Assembly (NCBI RefSeq): GCF_004104375.1
Contig: NZ_QOVM01000003.1
Location: forward strand, 434,001 to 498,000
DNA from: Leeuwenhoekiella aequorea
GTDB taxonomy: Bacteria > Bacteroidota > Bacteroidia > Flavobacteriales > Flavobacteriaceae
Length of the DNA: 64,000 bases
Reading direction: 5' to 3'
Part shown: one piece after another, positions 28,306 to 37,462 of the stretch
Position numbering within the stretch: position 1 is the stretch's first letter
Layout: every line of letters starts with the position of its first letter
The notes under the pieces: generated by a model
The model's database searches: none
What the model was told of the DNA's origin: nothing
What the model saw: only the letters and a program-made list of their open reading frames with translations
Position numbers and translations under genes: made by a program

Positions 28306-28339
28306 CAAATTTATGCTAAGAAAATACAACATTTATCAA
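28306..28339 (-). promoter_or_regulatory. Candidate promoter of the MacB-like permease
   Basis: Minus-strand TAAATTTG (28306-28313) matches TAnnTTTG. A TTG at 28337-28339 lies 23 bases upstream, at the long end of allowed spacing. Confidence 0.45.
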
Positions 28340-28354
28340 CCCCATTTAAGGGTT
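28338..28354. repeat. Inverted repeat between divergent purH and permease promoters
   Basis: AACCC and GGGTT arms surround a 7-base centre and lie between the two divergent -7 boxes. The position would suit an operator controlling purH, the permease or both; no regulator is identified. Confidence 0.3.
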
Positions 28355-28361
28355 TAATTCA

Positions 28362-28369
28362 TACTTTTG
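28362..28369 (+). promoter_or_regulatory. Promoter -7 box for purH
   Basis: TACTTTTG matches TAnnTTTG and lies 22 bases before the purH ATG. The -33 TTG is not clear; the inverted repeat occupies that zone. Confidence 0.5.
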
Positions 28370-28391
28370 CAGCCTAATAAAAAAAATCTTC

Positions 28392-29918
28392 ATGAGCACA
28401 GGTATAAAAGCTAAAGCTGCATTAATTTCTGTTTTTAGTAAAGAAGGTCTTGAACCTCTTATAAAAAAATTTAATGAACTTGGTATCACCCTTTATTCTA
28501 CGGGAGGTACAGAAAAATTCATTCAAGATCTTGGTGTACCGGTAATACCTGTTGAAGATGTGACCTCTTACCCTTCAATTTTAGGTGGGAGAGTTAAAAC
28601 ATTACACCCTAAAATTTTTGGTGGAATATTAAACCGTCAGGATCACCAAGGTGACATTTCGGAAATGAAAGAATACAACATCCCACAATTAGATATTATT
28701 ATTGTTGATTTATATCCTTTTGAAAAAACGGTAGCATCAGGAGCTTCTGAACAAGACATTGTTGAGAAAATAGATATAGGTGGAATTTCTCTTATACGCG
28801 CTGCTGCTAAAAACTTTAAAGACACCTTGTGTGTATCCTCTGTTGCCGATTATCAAGAAGTTCTTGATCTTATAAGTGCTAATGATGGTGTAACTTCATT
28901 AACAGATCGCAAGCGATTTGCTGCCAAAGCCTTTAATGTATCTTCACATTATGATACGGCAATCTTCAACTATTTTAATGAAGAAGATGTTGTTTACAAA
29001 CAAAGTTTTACTGAAGGTAAAACCTTACGTTACGGTGAAAATCCCCATCAAAAAGGAACCTTTTTTGGAGACTTTGATGCTATGTTTGATAAACTACACG
29101 GCAAAGAGCTTTCTTATAACAACCTGCTGGATGTTGATGCTGCCGTGAACCTAATGAGCGAATTTAAAGATGAGAATCCCACATTTGCAATTTTAAAACA
29201 TAACAATGCTTGCGGATTAGCGCAAAGAGAAACCATACACCAGGCTTATGTAGATGCACTAGCCGGGGATCCTGTATCTGCATTTGGCGGAATATTAATA
29301 TCGAATTCTGAAATAGATAAAGCTACGGCAGAAGAAATTCACTCACTTTTTTGTGAAGTAGTAATAGCTCCTTCTTTTTCAACTGAAGCTCTAGAAATTT
29401 TAAAAGGTAAAAAAAATAGAGTTTTATTAGTTCAAAAACCTATTACCTTACCTAATGATCAGGTAAGAAGCTGTTTAAATGGGGTTCTTGTTCAAGATAA
29501 AGATGCTATTACAGACAGTCTAGATGATCTTTCTGTAGCAACAGACAATAAACCTACAGATGAGGAGTTAAGTGATCTAATCTTTGCTTCTAAAATCTGT
29601 AAACACACAAAATCAAATACAATAGTATTTGTAAAAGGAAATCAGCTTTATGCGAGTGGTACAGGTCAAACTTCTCGTGTAGATGCATTACGCCAGGCTA
29701 TAGATAAAGCAGTAGCATTTGGATTTGACTTAAAAGGTGCGGTAATGGCAAGTGATGCTTTTTTCCCATTTCCAGATTGTGTTGAAATAGCAGACAAGGC
29801 TGGTATTACTGCCGTTATTCAACCAGGTGGTTCTATTAAAGACCAATTAAGTATTGATTACTGCAATGCAAATAACATTGCTATGGTGATGACCGGAACC
29901 AGACATTTTAAACACTAA
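28392..29918 (+). CDS. purH: Bifunctional AICAR formyltransferase/IMP cyclohydrolase
   Basis: A 508-residue enzyme for the last two steps of purine synthesis, AICAR to FAICAR to IMP. The N-terminal MGS-like cyclohydrolase domain (about 1-130) has LYSTGGTEKFI and TSYPSILGGRVKTLHPKIFGG. The AICARFT domain follows with LRYGENPHQK, ILKHNNACG, SAFGGI and SDAFFPFPDCVE near the end. Its length is normal. It is followed by mreB after 67 bases and could share part of its transcript. Confidence 0.97.
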   Translation: MSTGIKAKAALISVFSKEGLEPLIKKFNELGITLYSTGGTEKFIQDLGVPVIPVEDVTSYPSILGGRVKTLHPKIFGGILNRQDHQGDISEMKEYNIPQLDIIIVDLYPFEKTVASGASEQDIVEKIDIGGISLIRAAAKNFKDTLCVSSVADYQEVLDLISANDGVTSLTDRKRFAAKAFNVSSHYDTAIFNYFNEEDVVYKQSFTEGKTLRYGENPHQKGTFFGDFDAMFDKLHGKELSYNNLLDVDAAVNLMSEFKDENPTFAILKHNNACGLAQRETIHQAYVDALAGDPVSAFGGILISNSEIDKATAEEIHSLFCEVVIAPSFSTEALEILKGKKNRVLLVQKPITLPNDQVRSCLNGVLVQDKDAITDSLDDLSVATDNKPTDEELSDLIFASKICKHTKSNTIVFVKGNQLYASGTGQTSRVDALRQAIDKAVAFGFDLKGAVMASDAFFPFPDCVEIADKAGITAVIQPGGSIKDQLSIDYCNANNIAMVMTGTRHFKH

Positions 29919-29985
29919 TAAAGAATAATTTTCAGTACATTTAAGAATAACCTGATTATCATATTTCACTCTCACTTTACAATCT

Positions 29986-31014
29986 ATGGGCTTTTTTGAT
30001 TTTCTAACGGAAGAGATAGCGATCGACCTCGGTACCGCAAATACTCTTATAATACATAATGACAAGGTTGTTGTTGACAGCCCTTCTATTGTAGCAAGAG
30101 ATCGCGTTACTAATAAAATTATCGCTGCTGGAAAAGAGGCTGCCATGATGCAGGGTAAAACTCACGAAAACATTAAAACAATACGCCCTTTAAAAGATGG
30201 TGTTATTGCAGATTTTGATGCTAGTGAGCAAATGATAAGTATGTTTATCAAAGAGATTCCCGCACTTAAGAAAAGAATGTTTGCCCCTGCTCTTCGCATG
30301 GTGGTTTGTATTCCTTCTGGTATTACTGAAGTAGAGATGCGTGCAGTAAAAGAAAGTTGTGAGCGTGTTAATGGTAAAGAAGTATTTCTTATTCACGAAC
30401 CTATGGCTGCTGCTATAGGAATTGGAGTTGACATTATGCAGCCTAAAGGAAATATGATTGTAGATATAGGTGGTGGTACTACCGAAATCGCAGTTATTGC
30501 TCTTGGAGGTATTGTATGTGATAAGTCCGTTAAGATTGCTGGTGATGTCTTTACTAATGATATCATTTATTATATGCGCACACAACATAACCTATATGTA
30601 GGAGAGCGTAGTGCTGAAAAAATAAAAATTCAAATAGGAGCCGCAACCGAAGATTTAGAAGTTCCGCCAGATGATATGAGCGTTCAAGGTCGTGATTTGC
30701 TTACAGGAAAGCCTAAACAGGTTTCTATTTCTTATCGTGAAATTGCAAAAGCTTTAGATAAATCTATTTTGCGAATTGAAGATGCGGTAATGGAAACGTT
30801 ATCACAAACGCCTCCAGAATTAGCAGCAGATATTTATAATACGGGTATTTACTTAGCCGGTGGAGGCAGTATGTTACGTGGTTTAGACAAGCGTTTATCT
30901 CAAAAAACAGATTTACCTGTTTATATAGCTGAAGATCCTTTGCGTGCTGTGGTACGAGGTACTGGTATTACCTTAAAGAACTTAGCGAAGTTCAAAAGTA
31001 TTTTTGTAAAATAA
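29986..31014 (+). CDS. mreB: Rod shape-determining protein MreB
   Basis: A 342-residue actin-like ATPase. Phosphate 1 motif IAIDLGTANTLI lies near the start, phosphate 2 is IVDIGGGTTEIAVI, and the adenosine motif YLAGGGSMLRGLDKRL is near the end. MreB filaments guide peptidoglycan insertion along the side wall. It is first in the mreB-mreC-mreD-mrdA-rodA operon, 14 bases before mreC. Confidence 0.98.
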   Translation: MGFFDFLTEEIAIDLGTANTLIIHNDKVVVDSPSIVARDRVTNKIIAAGKEAAMMQGKTHENIKTIRPLKDGVIADFDASEQMISMFIKEIPALKKRMFAPALRMVVCIPSGITEVEMRAVKESCERVNGKEVFLIHEPMAAAIGIGVDIMQPKGNMIVDIGGGTTEIAVIALGGIVCDKSVKIAGDVFTNDIIYYMRTQHNLYVGERSAEKIKIQIGAATEDLEVPPDDMSVQGRDLLTGKPKQVSISYREIAKALDKSILRIEDAVMETLSQTPPELAADIYNTGIYLAGGGSMLRGLDKRLSQKTDLPVYIAEDPLRAVVRGTGITLKNLAKFKSIFVK

Positions 31015-31028
31015 TTAGGTTTTGATTC

Positions 31029-31853
31029 ATGCAGCAAATTGTAAATTTTCTAATAAAGTATAGAAACTTTCTATTATTTGCGTTTTTGCTGTTTTTGTCA
31101 TTAGTCTTTACCATTCAGTCACATTCGTATCATCGCAGTAAGTTTGTAAATTCGGCCAACTTCTTAAGCGGAGGTATTTATGGTGGTCTTGATGATATTT
31201 CAGAGTATTTTGATCTAAAAATTCATAATGCGCAACTTGTTGAAGAGAACAATAGATTAAGATCGCGTTTATACAATCTTACCGATAAAAAAGATCAAAA
31301 ATTAGATACACTGGCATTTAATTCACTTTATAGATTTACTACAGCTAAAGTGATTAATAATAATTATAACCTCAAAGACAATTTTATCACGTTGCGGGGA
31401 GGTTCAAAAAAAGGAATTAAACAAGACCTTGGTGTTATTACCAGCAAAGGGCTGGTAGGAATTGTAGATCGTGTTTCTTCAAATTATGCTACGGTACTAA
31501 GCATTTTAAATAGTAATTCTCAAATAAATGCAAAGCTTAAAAAAAGTAATCACTTCGGAATTTTAGTTTGGAAAGGTGGGGATCCTAATATCGTTGATCT
31601 CGTAGATGTGCAATCAAAAGCACCGGTTGCTTTAGGTGATACTATAGTAACAGGCGGTAAATCAACAATATTTCCAGAAGGTATAGGAATAGGAACGATC
31701 AATAATTTTAAACTTGATCCAAGTGAAAATTTTTATACTATTAAAATCAAGCTCTTTAATGATATGACCAATGTAGGTTATGTATATGTTATTGAGAATA
31801 TGAATGGCGATGAAATAAAAACTCTAGAACAACAAACCGTAGATGAGCAGTAG
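31029..31853 (+). CDS. mreC: Rod shape-determining protein MreC
   Basis: A 274-residue bitopic protein with one N-terminal membrane helix (about 12-32), a coiled coil (about 70-95, AQLVEENNRLRSRLYNL) and a periplasmic double beta-barrel domain. MreC links MreB to PBP2 and activates it. Its 3' end overlaps mreD by 11 bases. Confidence 0.95.
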   Translation: MQQIVNFLIKYRNFLLFAFLLFLSLVFTIQSHSYHRSKFVNSANFLSGGIYGGLDDISEYFDLKIHNAQLVEENNRLRSRLYNLTDKKDQKLDTLAFNSLYRFTTAKVINNNYNLKDNFITLRGGSKKGIKQDLGVITSKGLVGIVDRVSSNYATVLSILNSNSQINAKLKKSNHFGILVWKGGDPNIVDLVDVQSKAPVALGDTIVTGGKSTIFPEGIGIGTINNFKLDPSENFYTIKIKLFNDMTNVGYVYVIENMNGDEIKTLEQQTVDEQ

Positions 31854-32349
31854 TATATTCAAAAACATCCTGCGATTTGTACTTTTAATTCTGCTACAGG
31901 TTGCCATTTTTAATAATATCAATTTTCTGGGTTATATAAATCCATATCCCTACATTCTATTCATCTTATTATTTCCCGTTGGCGACAACAGAGCTCTTTT
32001 AATTTTTACGAGCTTTTTACTCGGTCTTACTTTAGATATGTTTAGTAATAGTGGAGGAATGCATGCTGCAGCTAGTGTTACAATTGCTTACTTAAGACCT
32101 TGGATATTGCAATCAATTTTTGGTATAGCCTATGAATATAATGCCATTAAAGTAGCAAAAGCCGATTTTGGAGAACGTTTACTTTATATCTCAATTTTAG
32201 TCTTTACACATCATCTAATCTTATTTTTTGCCGAAAGTTTTAACTTCTCAGATATAATCTATATACTAAAGAAGACGTTGTTTAGTGGTATATTTAGTGT
32301 GCTACTCTGCATGCTCTTCATAACTCTATTTAGCTTAAAGCGAAAATGA
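31843..32349 (+). CDS. mreD: Rod shape-determining protein MreD
   Basis: A 168-residue integral membrane protein with about five transmembrane helices and almost no loops. It is recognised by NPYPYILFILLFP near the start and by its position between mreC (11-base overlap) and mrdA (4-base ATGA overlap). It is a membrane partner of MreC and PBP2 in the elongasome. Confidence 0.9.
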   Translation: MSSSIFKNILRFVLLILLQVAIFNNINFLGYINPYPYILFILLFPVGDNRALLIFTSFLLGLTLDMFSNSGGMHAAASVTIAYLRPWILQSIFGIAYEYNAIKVAKADFGERLLYISILVFTHHLILFFAESFNFSDIIYILKKTLFSGIFSVLLCMLFITLFSLKRK

Positions 32350-34259
32350 GAAGAATTTTACTTTTTTCTATTGTACTTATATCTGGTGTCCTGCTCACGG
32401 GACGCTTATTTTATCTCCAAATCCTAGATACTTCATACGCCAGCTTATCTGAAAATAATGCCATTAAACGCTTCTTTGACTATCCGCAGCGAGGTCATAT
32501 TTATGATCGTAATGGAAATCTACTGGTAAGTAACCAGCCTTCTTATGATGTTATGGTAATTCCGCGTGAGGTAAAGCCATTTGACACGCTAGAATTTTGT
32601 GGCTTGCTTAAAATGGATAAAGAGATGCTCATTAACAGATTAAAAAAAGCACGGGTATATTCTCCTCGATTACCTTCTATTGTCATACCACAGCTTACAA
32701 AATCTGAATATGCTTACCTTCAAGAAAAGATGCGTAAGTATGAAGGATTTTTTATACAAAAACGATCACTTCGGGATTATCAAATAGATTTTGGGGCTAA
32801 CTTCTTAGGGTATATTGCCGAAGTTAATTATAAAGATATTGAAGACAATCCTTATTATCAATCTGGAGATTTAAAAGGGAGAACCGGCGTAGAAACTCAG
32901 TATGAGAAAACTTTACGAGGTATCAAAGGTGTAAAATATATTCAGAAAGATAGATTTAACAGAGACATTGGTCCTTATAAAAATGGAACGCTAGACACAT
33001 TACCTGTGCCCGGTAAAGATCTCACACTCACCATAGATTCTGAATTACAAAAATATGGTGAAGAGTTAATGGTAAACAAACGCGGAGGTATTGTCGCACT
33101 TGAACCAGCAACCGGTGAGATACTAGCGCTAATATCTGCACCTAATTTTGATCCTGCTCTTTTAGTAGGTAGAGAACGCTCTCGCAATTTCACAAAGTTA
33201 TATTACGATTCGATTGCAAAGCCGTTATTTGATCGCGGTCTTCAAGCTCAATATCCTCCAGGATCACCATTTAAAACTTTAAATGCCCTTATAGCACTTG
33301 AAGAGAATGTTGTTGACTCAGAAGAAGCTTTCGCCTGCCACGGTGGTTACTATTACGGATCTCACGGTCGCAAATTAGGATGTCACCATCACCCGAGTCC
33401 GTTGAGTATGATTCCCGGGATTGCTAATTCTTGTAATGCGTATTTCGCAAATGTTTATCGTAGGGTTATCGAAAAGTATAATTCACCGCAAGAAGGTATG
33501 GATGTATGGAAAAATCATCTTGAAAGTTTTGGCTTAGGCGGTTATATGGGTACAGATTTACCTACAGGACAACCAGGATTTATCCCAGATAGTAAATATT
33601 ACAACAGGGCTTACGAGTATCCAAAGTATAAATGGTTTAGCACAGCTACAATTTCTAATTCTATTGGTCAGGGAGAAGTAAGTCTCACACCTATTCAACT
33701 TGCTAATGTTACTGCCGCAATTGCAAACAGAGGCTGGTTTTATACGCCACATATATTAAAAAGTATAGAAAATCAAACTGATCTAATCCCCGAAGAGTAT
33801 CGCACAAGAAACGTAACCACAATTTCACCAGCTAATTTTGAACCTGTGGTTGAAGGTATGTTTGGCGCCTATAATTATGGGACTGCTGCTGGTATAAAAA
33901 TACCCGGTATAGATATTTGTGGTAAAACGGGAACAGCCGAAAACTACACCCGAATAGATGGACACAGAGCACAATTAACAGATCACTCCATATTTGTGGC
34001 ATTTGCACCAAAAGACAACCCTAAAATTGCTATTGCTGTATTTGTTGAAAACGGATATTGGGGATCGCGCTATGCCGGTAAAATTGCCAGTTTAATGATT
34101 GAAAAATATATTAAAGGAGAAGTGACCCGTACAGATATTGAAGATTATATTTTATCAAATAGCCTAGAAGATGAATACGCTAAGCCTCTAAGCGGAAAAC
34201 CGTTTCCGATTAACGATGGTAAGAAAATAAGTGGCGTACCTAAAAAGACTGAGCTTTAA
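32346..34259 (+). CDS. mrdA: Penicillin-binding protein 2 (elongasome transpeptidase)
   Basis: A 637-residue class B PBP with an N-terminal signal anchor, a dimerisation domain and a transpeptidase domain. The active-site motifs are SPFK (Ser307-Lys310; usually STFK), SCN (362-364) and KTGT (527-530). Between the first two lies a Cys/His-rich insert with Cys331, His332, Cys346 and His347-349, a possible zinc site like that reported for E. coli PBP2. It crosslinks side-wall peptidoglycan with RodA, whose gene overlaps by one base (TAATG). Confidence 0.95.
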   Translation: MRRILLFSIVLISGVLLTGRLFYLQILDTSYASLSENNAIKRFFDYPQRGHIYDRNGNLLVSNQPSYDVMVIPREVKPFDTLEFCGLLKMDKEMLINRLKKARVYSPRLPSIVIPQLTKSEYAYLQEKMRKYEGFFIQKRSLRDYQIDFGANFLGYIAEVNYKDIEDNPYYQSGDLKGRTGVETQYEKTLRGIKGVKYIQKDRFNRDIGPYKNGTLDTLPVPGKDLTLTIDSELQKYGEELMVNKRGGIVALEPATGEILALISAPNFDPALLVGRERSRNFTKLYYDSIAKPLFDRGLQAQYPPGSPFKTLNALIALEENVVDSEEAFACHGGYYYGSHGRKLGCHHHPSPLSMIPGIANSCNAYFANVYRRVIEKYNSPQEGMDVWKNHLESFGLGGYMGTDLPTGQPGFIPDSKYYNRAYEYPKYKWFSTATISNSIGQGEVSLTPIQLANVTAAIANRGWFYTPHILKSIENQTDLIPEEYRTRNVTTISPANFEPVVEGMFGAYNYGTAAGIKIPGIDICGKTGTAENYTRIDGHRAQLTDHSIFVAFAPKDNPKIAIAVFVENGYWGSRYAGKIASLMIEKYIKGEVTRTDIEDYILSNSLEDEYAKPLSGKPFPINDGKKISGVPKKTEL

Positions 34260-35521
34260 TGAGTAGTTTTTCTAAAGCCTACGGGAATTTTGACTGGGTA
34301 ATAATTGCGCTATTTCTAGCGCTGGTATCAATTGGATGGATAAATATTTACTCCGCCTCTGTTGATCCTACCGGAGTTGCTGAATTTTTTGATTTTGATA
34401 ATCTTTTTACCAGACAGCTACTTTTTATTGCGTTAAGCTTTCTCATAGTCATATTTATTCTTTCATTAGACGCAAAATTTTTTGAGCGTTTTGCTAGTAT
34501 TATTTATGTAATATCTATAGTCTCCTTACTGGGTCTCTTTGTATTCGGTAAAAATATTTCTGGTGCGACTAGCTGGTACTCTTTTGGAAGTTTTGGTATT
34601 CAGCCGAGTGAATTTGCAAAAGCAGCGACAGCCCTCGCCCTAGCAAAATACCTGAGTGATATTCAAACCGATGTTAAATCACTAACGCACCAGTTGCGCG
34701 CATTTGTAATTATAGCACTACCGGCTATCTGTATAGTTCCTCAGCCAGACCCTGGAAGCGCGCTAGTTTATGCAGCTTTTTTCTTCCCTTTATATAGGGA
34801 AGGCCTTTCTGGTGTTTATCTCATTACAGGCTCTGTAACTATAGCCCTATTTGTGCTTACACTAGCTTTTGGACCGTTATATATAATTGCAGGTATAGTC
34901 CTTATTGCAATAGCGTTACTTATTAGAAATAGGAAAAAACGTTTTGGAAAACGTTTATATTACATCCTTCCTATTGTCTCAATTTTGTTTGTCTTTTCTG
35001 TTAATTACATTTTCGAAAATGTTTTTGAACAGCGGCACCGAGATCGCTTTAATGTTGTTTTAGGGAAAGATGTTGATATGAAAAGTATAGGATATAACAC
35101 CTATCAATCTGAAATAGCTATAGGCAATGGAGGTTTAGCAGGAAAAGGTTTTTTGAAGGGTACTCAAACTAAAGGTGACTTTGTACCTGAACAGCATACA
35201 GATTATATTTTTAGCACCGTGGGTGAAGAATGGGGGTTTCTTGGCAGCACGCTCGTAATCGCTTTGTTTGTTGGTTTAATGCTACGTATAATTGTTTTAG
35301 CCGAACGTCAAAAAAGTCAGTTTAGTAGAATTTATGGCTATAGTATTGCCGGAATTCTATTTATACACTTCTTGATTAATATAGGTATGGTTACTGGCGT
35401 TTTTCCTACTGTAGGAATACCACTCCCCTTCTTTAGTTATGGAGGATCGGGCTTATGGGGATTTACCATTTTACTTTTTATATTCGTAAAACTAGATTCA
35501 GACCGAATAAATCAGTGGTAA
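34259..35521 (+). CDS. rodA: RodA, SEDS peptidoglycan glycosyltransferase
   Basis: A 420-residue SEDS-family polytopic membrane protein with about ten helices. Conserved elements include GATSWYSFGSFGIQPSEFAK, PQPDPGSALVY with the key Asp, the QRHRDRF stretch and the C-terminal GIPLPFFSYGGSG motif. It polymerises glycan strands with PBP2. It closes the mre operon; its 3' end converges on the nuclease gene with only 4 bases between stops and no visible terminator. Confidence 0.97.
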   Translation: MSSFSKAYGNFDWVIIALFLALVSIGWINIYSASVDPTGVAEFFDFDNLFTRQLLFIALSFLIVIFILSLDAKFFERFASIIYVISIVSLLGLFVFGKNISGATSWYSFGSFGIQPSEFAKAATALALAKYLSDIQTDVKSLTHQLRAFVIIALPAICIVPQPDPGSALVYAAFFFPLYREGLSGVYLITGSVTIALFVLTLAFGPLYIIAGIVLIAIALLIRNRKKRFGKRLYYILPIVSILFVFSVNYIFENVFEQRHRDRFNVVLGKDVDMKSIGYNTYQSEIAIGNGGLAGKGFLKGTQTKGDFVPEQHTDYIFSTVGEEWGFLGSTLVIALFVGLMLRIIVLAERQKSQFSRIYGYSIAGILFIHFLINIGMVTGVFPTVGIPLPFFSYGGSGLWGFTILLFIFVKLDSDRINQW

Positions 35522-35525
35522 GAGT

Positions 35526-36332
35526 CTAAAAACTCCAAGCTTTCAAATTCGTGTTCTTCTCAATAGCATTTTCTAAGTTATCTTCTAACTTCGGAAAAAA
35601 ATCTATTCCTGTAATTGCTTCAATTTTATCTACAGACACTACAAATTCAATGAGATTTTTATTTGTTGCCTGATGCGGAATTAAAAAAGCAAGGCACGTA
35701 TAACCTGCATTAGTTTTCCGAATAAGAATTTTATAAAAAGAGCTTGGCACATACACCTGTTCTTCTCCTATTTTATCAATAGGATTAGTTAATACTCCTG
35801 CCGAAATTATAGTTACTTCATTATAGTTATGTACCCAATTCCGCACTTGATTTTCTAAACGATTCCAGATCCCACTATTGAAGTCGTGTAACTGCGGACT
35901 TATATTACTGGTTAGAAATGTTTCATTATATGCCTGGGTACTAAACTTACGATCTCCTGCTGCACACAAATGTCCGCGATCGTAACCACTGTTCTTATAA
36001 TTCCGCCAGTCTGCAGCTCCAGTACTTACAGCTGCATCAATGTCAAAATAAGGACGCGATACCTCGATGGTATTTAATTGTTCCTTACTTAATGTGTATG
36101 CTACCCACGAGGCCTGCTCTGCCTCTTCATTATAATCTAAACTATAATAATTATGATGTACCGTTGTACTTTCAGAAGAAGAGGGTAGATAAAAATCTAA
36201 ACGATCTGTTTTGATAGTTCTTCCTGTATTCACAAGGGTTTGCTGCTCTCTTTTTTCAAGGTATTGTTCACCTACATAAATTGCAGCAATGGCCAGCATC
36301 ATCAATAATGGATATGTATATTTTCTTTGCAT
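35526..36332 (-). CDS. DNA/RNA non-specific endonuclease (NUC1-like)
   Basis: A 268-residue protein with an N-terminal membrane anchor or signal (about 5-22). The beta-beta-alpha metal nuclease domain carries the DRGH motif (SGYDRGHLCAAGDRK) and the metal-ligand Asn helix (FLTSNISPQLHDFNSGIWNRLE). Such enzymes cut DNA and RNA without sequence preference. An extracytoplasmic site suggests a role in nucleotide scavenging or periplasmic defence. It lies 8 bases after the permease gene on the same strand, so it may be the last gene of the prc-permease-nuclease unit. Confidence 0.9.
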   Translation of the reverse strand: MQRKYTYPLLMMLAIAAIYVGEQYLEKREQQTLVNTGRTIKTDRLDFYLPSSSESTTVHHNYYSLDYNEEAEQASWVAYTLSKEQLNTIEVSRPYFDIDAAVSTGAADWRNYKNSGYDRGHLCAAGDRKFSTQAYNETFLTSNISPQLHDFNSGIWNRLENQVRNWVHNYNEVTIISAGVLTNPIDKIGEEQVYVPSSFYKILIRKTNAGYTCLAFLIPHQATNKNLIEFVVSVDKIEAITGIDFFPKLEDNLENAIEKNTNLKAWSF

Positions 36333-36340
36333 AATGTAGA

Positions 36341-37459
36341 TTAATTTACCCCCTTAACATCGAGAGCATCCCGTAGTGCGTTGCCCATAAGCATAAAAGC
36401 CATTACGAGACTCATAATAGCTATACCAGGAATTATAGCAAGATAAGCCTTACCTAATATTATATAAGAATAATGATCTTTAATCATAGCTCCCCAGCTG
36501 GGTATAGGTGGTTGAGCTCCTATACCTAAAAAACTAAGACCACTTTCTATTAGGATTGCACCTGCAAAATTTGCAGCGCTAATCACTATAACAGGAGCGA
36601 GAATATTGGGTAAGATATGTTTAAATAGAATGCGCATATCACCATATCCTAGTGCCCTAGCAGCCGTAACATATTGCGCTTGTTTCACGCTTAGTACTTG
36701 TCCCCTTACCACTCGGGCAACTTCGACCCACATGGTAAGACCTACAGCAATAAAAACTTGCCAGAAACCCTTACCTAATGCTAATGTAATAGCTATTACT
36801 AATAGTAAAGTGGGTATTGACCAAGTCACATTAATAATCCACATAATCAGTGCATCAAGTTTCCCTCCAAAATAACCTGCAATAGCACCTAGAGAAACGC
36901 CTATAAGGAGTGATATAAATACAGCAATAAAACCAATACTAAAAGAAATTCGTGTTCCTATTAGCATTCTGCTTAATAAATCTCTACCATATTTATCTGT
37001 TCCTAGAATAAATGTTTTCTCACTTATAAAAGTATCTTCAAACTCTGTACGCCTATTTCTATCTAAATTGAATTCTGACAAAGGAATCACTTTAGTTAAC
37101 TCTGTAATCCCATCATCTGAATAAGGCATATACTCTACCTCATTATCCAATACTTCATAACTTAGAATTGGAATTTCAGTATCTGTATTTGATTTACCAT
37201 TAAATGACGTAGTAAAATAGCTTTCTTGAACATTTTGAGCTCCGGGAACCTTTAAAATAGTAACTGTAAACCCCGGCTTTTTAGAATGAATAGAAAGATG
37301 CATTTGATTTGCATTCTGAGTATCATCTGGGGCCAATAAATATGCGAAAACTGCTACGAGACCGCACCCCACGATATATATAAAACTCAAAACGCCCCAG
37401 AAATTCTTTGAAAATTTCTGGAGCGCTAATTGAGATAAAGAACTAGAATTATCTGCCAT
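36341..37459 (-). CDS. OppC/DppC-like ABC transporter permease
   Basis: A 372-residue permease with the binding-protein-dependent transport fold in its C-terminal 220 residues: LGTDKYGRDLLSRMLIG, then five helices, and the EAA-type loop TAARALGYGDMRILFKHILPN. The first helix (about 21-41) is followed by an unusually long extracytoplasmic insert (about 42-145) not found in E. coli OppC. No OppA, OppB or ATPase gene is adjacent, so its partners lie elsewhere. It sits 3 bases after the prc gene. Confidence 0.88.
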   Translation of the reverse strand: MADNSSSLSQLALQKFSKNFWGVLSFIYIVGCGLVAVFAYLLAPDDTQNANQMHLSIHSKKPGFTVTILKVPGAQNVQESYFTTSFNGKSNTDTEIPILSYEVLDNEVEYMPYSDDGITELTKVIPLSEFNLDRNRRTEFEDTFISEKTFILGTDKYGRDLLSRMLIGTRISFSIGFIAVFISLLIGVSLGAIAGYFGGKLDALIMWIINVTWSIPTLLLVIAITLALGKGFWQVFIAVGLTMWVEVARVVRGQVLSVKQAQYVTAARALGYGDMRILFKHILPNILAPVIVISAANFAGAILIESGLSFLGIGAQPPIPSWGAMIKDHYSYIILGKAYLAIIPGIAIMSLVMAFMLMGNALRDALDVKGVN

Positions 37460-37462
37460 AGG

